Source of the DNA: Gammaproteobacteria bacterium
GTDB lineage: Bacteria; Pseudomonadota; Gammaproteobacteria; Pseudomonadales; Pseudohongiellaceae
Assembly (NCBI GenBank): GCA_030832825.1
Contig: JAURIJ010000018.1
Span: 1 to 49,725 of the forward strand
Direction of reading: 5' to 3'
DNA length: 49,725 nt
Of the stretch, positions 47,974 through 49,725 are shown piece after piece. The first letter of the stretch is position 1; every line of letters starts with the position of its first letter. The position numbers and the translations under genes are program-made. Under the pieces are notes generated by a model, which worked only from the letters and a program-made list of their open reading frames with translations, was not told where the DNA came from and ran no database searches.

Positions 47974-49725
47974 CTACGCAGTTTGCCCGCTGGCGGCAAA
48001 CTGCAGCGCAGCCAGCTTGGCGTACAGCGGACTGCTTTCCAGCAGCTGCTGGTGCGAGCCTTGTGCCACCACCCTGCCCGCCTCCATCACCACGATGGTG
48101 TCGACATTCTTCACCGTGGCCAGACGGTGGGCGATGATCAGCGTGGTGCGATTGCGCATCAGAGCGTCCAGCGCCAGTTGCACCTTGCGCTCGCTCTCGG
48201 CATCGAGTGCGCTGGTGGCTTCGTCCAGCAGCAGGATGGGCGCATCGCGCAGGATGGCCCGGGCGATCGCCAGGCGCTGACGCTGCCCGCCGGAAAGGCG
48301 AATGCCCGCCTCGCCCAGGAAACTGTCGTAGCGCTGCGGCAACTGCTCGATGAATTCGTCGGCATAGGCCGCCCGCACCGCCGCCTCCACCTCCTCGTCG
48401 CTGGCCTCGGGGCGGCCATAGCGGATGTTGTCGCGGACATTGCCGGTGAACATGGCCGGCTGCTGCGAGACGATGGCGAACTGGCGCCGCAGGTTCTCCA
48501 GATCGAGTTCGCGAATGTCGATGCCATCGACGAGGATGCGCCCCTGCTGCGGATCGTAAAAGCGCAGCAGCATGTCGAACAGCGTGGACTTGCCGGCGCC
48601 GGAAGGGCCGACGAGGGCCACGCTGCTGCCGGCCTGCACGTGCAGGTCGAGCCCGTCCAGCGCTGCGCTTTGCGGCCGCGAGGGGTAGCAGTAGCGCAGG
48701 CCCTGCACACTGATCTCGCCGCGCAGCGGCAAGGCGAACTCGCGCGGCTGCGCGGGCGAGACGATCTCGCTGGGCGCATGCAGCAGCTCCATGAGGCGCT
48801 CGGTGGCGCCGGCCGCACGCTGCAGATCGCCTATCACCTGACTGATGGCTCCCACTGCCGAGGCCACGATCACGGCATAGACCACGAAGGCCGTCAGCTC
48901 CCCTGCCGACATGCGCCCGCTGATGACGTCCTGGCCGCCAACCCAGATCATCGCCGCCACCGCACCGAAGACCAGGGTGATGACGATGGTGATGAGCACC
49001 GAGCGCGACAGAATGCGCGCCAGCGCCACCTGGAACGCAGACTCTACATGGTCGGAGAACGCCTGCTCGTTGGCCCGCTGATGGGTATAGGCCTGCACTG
49101 TCTTGATGTGCTGGATGCTCTCGCCCACATAGGCCCCGACGTTGGCGATCTCGTCCTGGCTGCTGCGCGAGAGCTGCCGCACGCGGCGCCCGAAGATCAT
49201 GATCGGTCCGATCACCAGCGGAATGCAGATCATCACGATGCTGGTGAGTCGCGGATTGGTGATGAACAGGAACAGCGTGCCGCCGATCATCATGAGCAGA
49301 TTGCGCAGAGCCACCGAGACGGACGAGCCGATGACCGTCTGCAGCAGCGTGGTGTCGGTGGTGATGCGCGACTGGATCTCGCCGCTGCGATTCTCCTCGA
49401 AATAGCCCGGATGCAGCGTCATCAAGTGGGAGAACACCGCCGTGCGAATGTCTGCGGTGACGCGCTCGCCCAGCCACGACACCCAGTAGAAGCGCGCGAA
49501 GGTGCCCAGCGCCTGGATCACCGCCACCACCAGGAAGCCGGCGATGGCCAGACCGAGCGACTGGGTCGAGCCGGCCACGAAGCCCACGTCGACGATCACC
49601 CGCACGAACTGCACCAGAGCCAGGGTCACCGCGGCCGTGAAGATCAGGGCGACGGTGGCCAGAGCCATCTGGCGGCGATAGGGGCGCATGAACACGAAGG
49701 CCTTGCGCAGGCTGGAAACGGCCGA
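47974..49725 (-). CDS. MsbA-like ABC exporter (5' end beyond the window)
   Basis: A half-transporter with an N-terminal membrane domain (about six helices, starting FMRPYRRQMALATVALI) and a C-terminal ATPase. The ATPase has Walker A GPSGAGKST, signature LSGGQRQRL, Walker B ILLLDEATSALD and the H-loop IIAHRLATV. The frame is open to the right edge: upstream of the apparent start the codons read SLRKAFVF, the expected lead-in to the first helix, so the true start lies outside the window. It is closest to lipid or multidrug exporters of the MsbA/HlyB group. The ~578 codons visible are nearly complete. It ends in TAG. Confidence 0.92.
   Translation of the reverse strand, partial: SAVSSLRKAFVFMRPYRRQMALATVALIFTAAVTLALVQFVRVIVDVGFVAGSTQSLGLAIAGFLVVAVIQALGTFARFYWVSWLGERVTADIRTAVFSHLMTLHPGYFEENRSGEIQSRITTDTTLLQTVIGSSVSVALRNLLMMIGGTLFLFITNPRLTSIVMICIPLVIGPIMIFGRRVRQLSRSSQDEIANVGAYVGESIQHIKTVQAYTHQRANEQAFSDHVESAFQVALARILSRSVLITIVITLVFGAVAAMIWVGGQDVISGRMSAGELTAFVVYAVIVASAVGAISQVIGDLQRAAGATERLMELLHAPSEIVSPAQPREFALPLRGEISVQGLRYCYPSRPQSAALDGLDLHVQAGSSVALVGPSGAGKSTLFDMLLRFYDPQQGRILVDGIDIRELDLENLRRQFAIVSQQPAMFTGNVRDNIRYGRPEASDEEVEAAVRAAYADEFIEQLPQRYDSFLGEAGIRLSGGQRQRLAIARAILRDAPILLLDEATSALDAESERKVQLALDALMRNRTTLIIAHRLATVKNVDTIVVMEAGRVVAQGSHQQLLESSPLYAKLAALQFAASGQTA

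Overview
The window comes from a GC-rich gammaproteobacterium, most like the Pseudomonadales and their relatives. NrdA has two N-terminal ATP-cone regions, NrdB closely resembles the Pseudomonas protein, and the order motY-pyrC-rnt-(grxD)-argF recalls Pseudomonas synteny. A Pseudomonas-type REP hairpin sits in the window. This placement is inference from gene content; no 16S gene is present. Almost everything is core chromosome. No prophage, insertion sequence, CRISPR array or biosynthetic cluster was seen.

Layout. 1-2380: the 5' part of a uroporphyrinogen-III synthase-like gene, a well-formed 33-codon ORF not explained by any family I know, then moaB and moaA (molybdopterin). 2381-11392: an acyl-CoA synthetase followed by the complete cytochrome c maturation set ccmABCDEFGHI. 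All of these lie on the minus strand and read ccmA to ccmI, then the ligase, moaA and moaB. 11393-11958 is a gene-poor gap. 11959-14121: dcd and a periplasmic Deg-type protease. 14308-15940: an AbiE-type toxin-antitoxin pair whose toxin carries an in-frame amber codon. 15919-17772: a membrane-anchored LuxR regulator divergent from a multi-pass membrane protein, with an operator-like inverted repeat between them. 17720-23328: an SRPBCC-cupin fusion, a GNAT enzyme, metG, a rubredoxin, a one-domain ModE regulator and an MscS channel. 23507-24834: rnfB and nth. 24860-28835: a decayed motY, pyrC, rnt, grxD and argF. 28856-30795: a PAS-GGDEF-EAL gene broken by a one-base frameshift. 30878-32890: an ECF sigma factor, a one-TM protein and a secreted 18-residue-repeat protein. 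33175-37802: nrdA, nrdB and a small unknown gene. 37817-41794: a MocA-like enzyme, a cyclophilin, a tiny membrane protein and dinG. 42027-46284: a large DUF349 protein and aroA. Then two tRNAs (Gly-CCC, Pro-CGG), a PlsC-like acyltransferase and a truncated MsbA-like ABC exporter.

How the genes work together. The ccm genes export and chaperone haem and attach it to apocytochromes c. moaA/moaB and the MocA-like protein point to molybdoenzymes, and the ModE-type regulator may belong to the same economy. nrdAB, dcd, pyrC and argF cover deoxynucleotide, pyrimidine and arginine supply. Three genes show apparent lesions: the abiEii-like toxin, motY and the GGDEF-EAL gene. Five genes here end in TAG, so amber is an ordinary stop in this genome and the two internal ambers are best read as decay.

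The best leads for something undescribed are the sigma / one-TM / 18-residue-repeat module with its own ECF-like promoter, the membrane LuxR with a symmetric divergent operator, the REP hairpin translated inside metG, and the 33-codon ORF with nested hairpins at 467-614.
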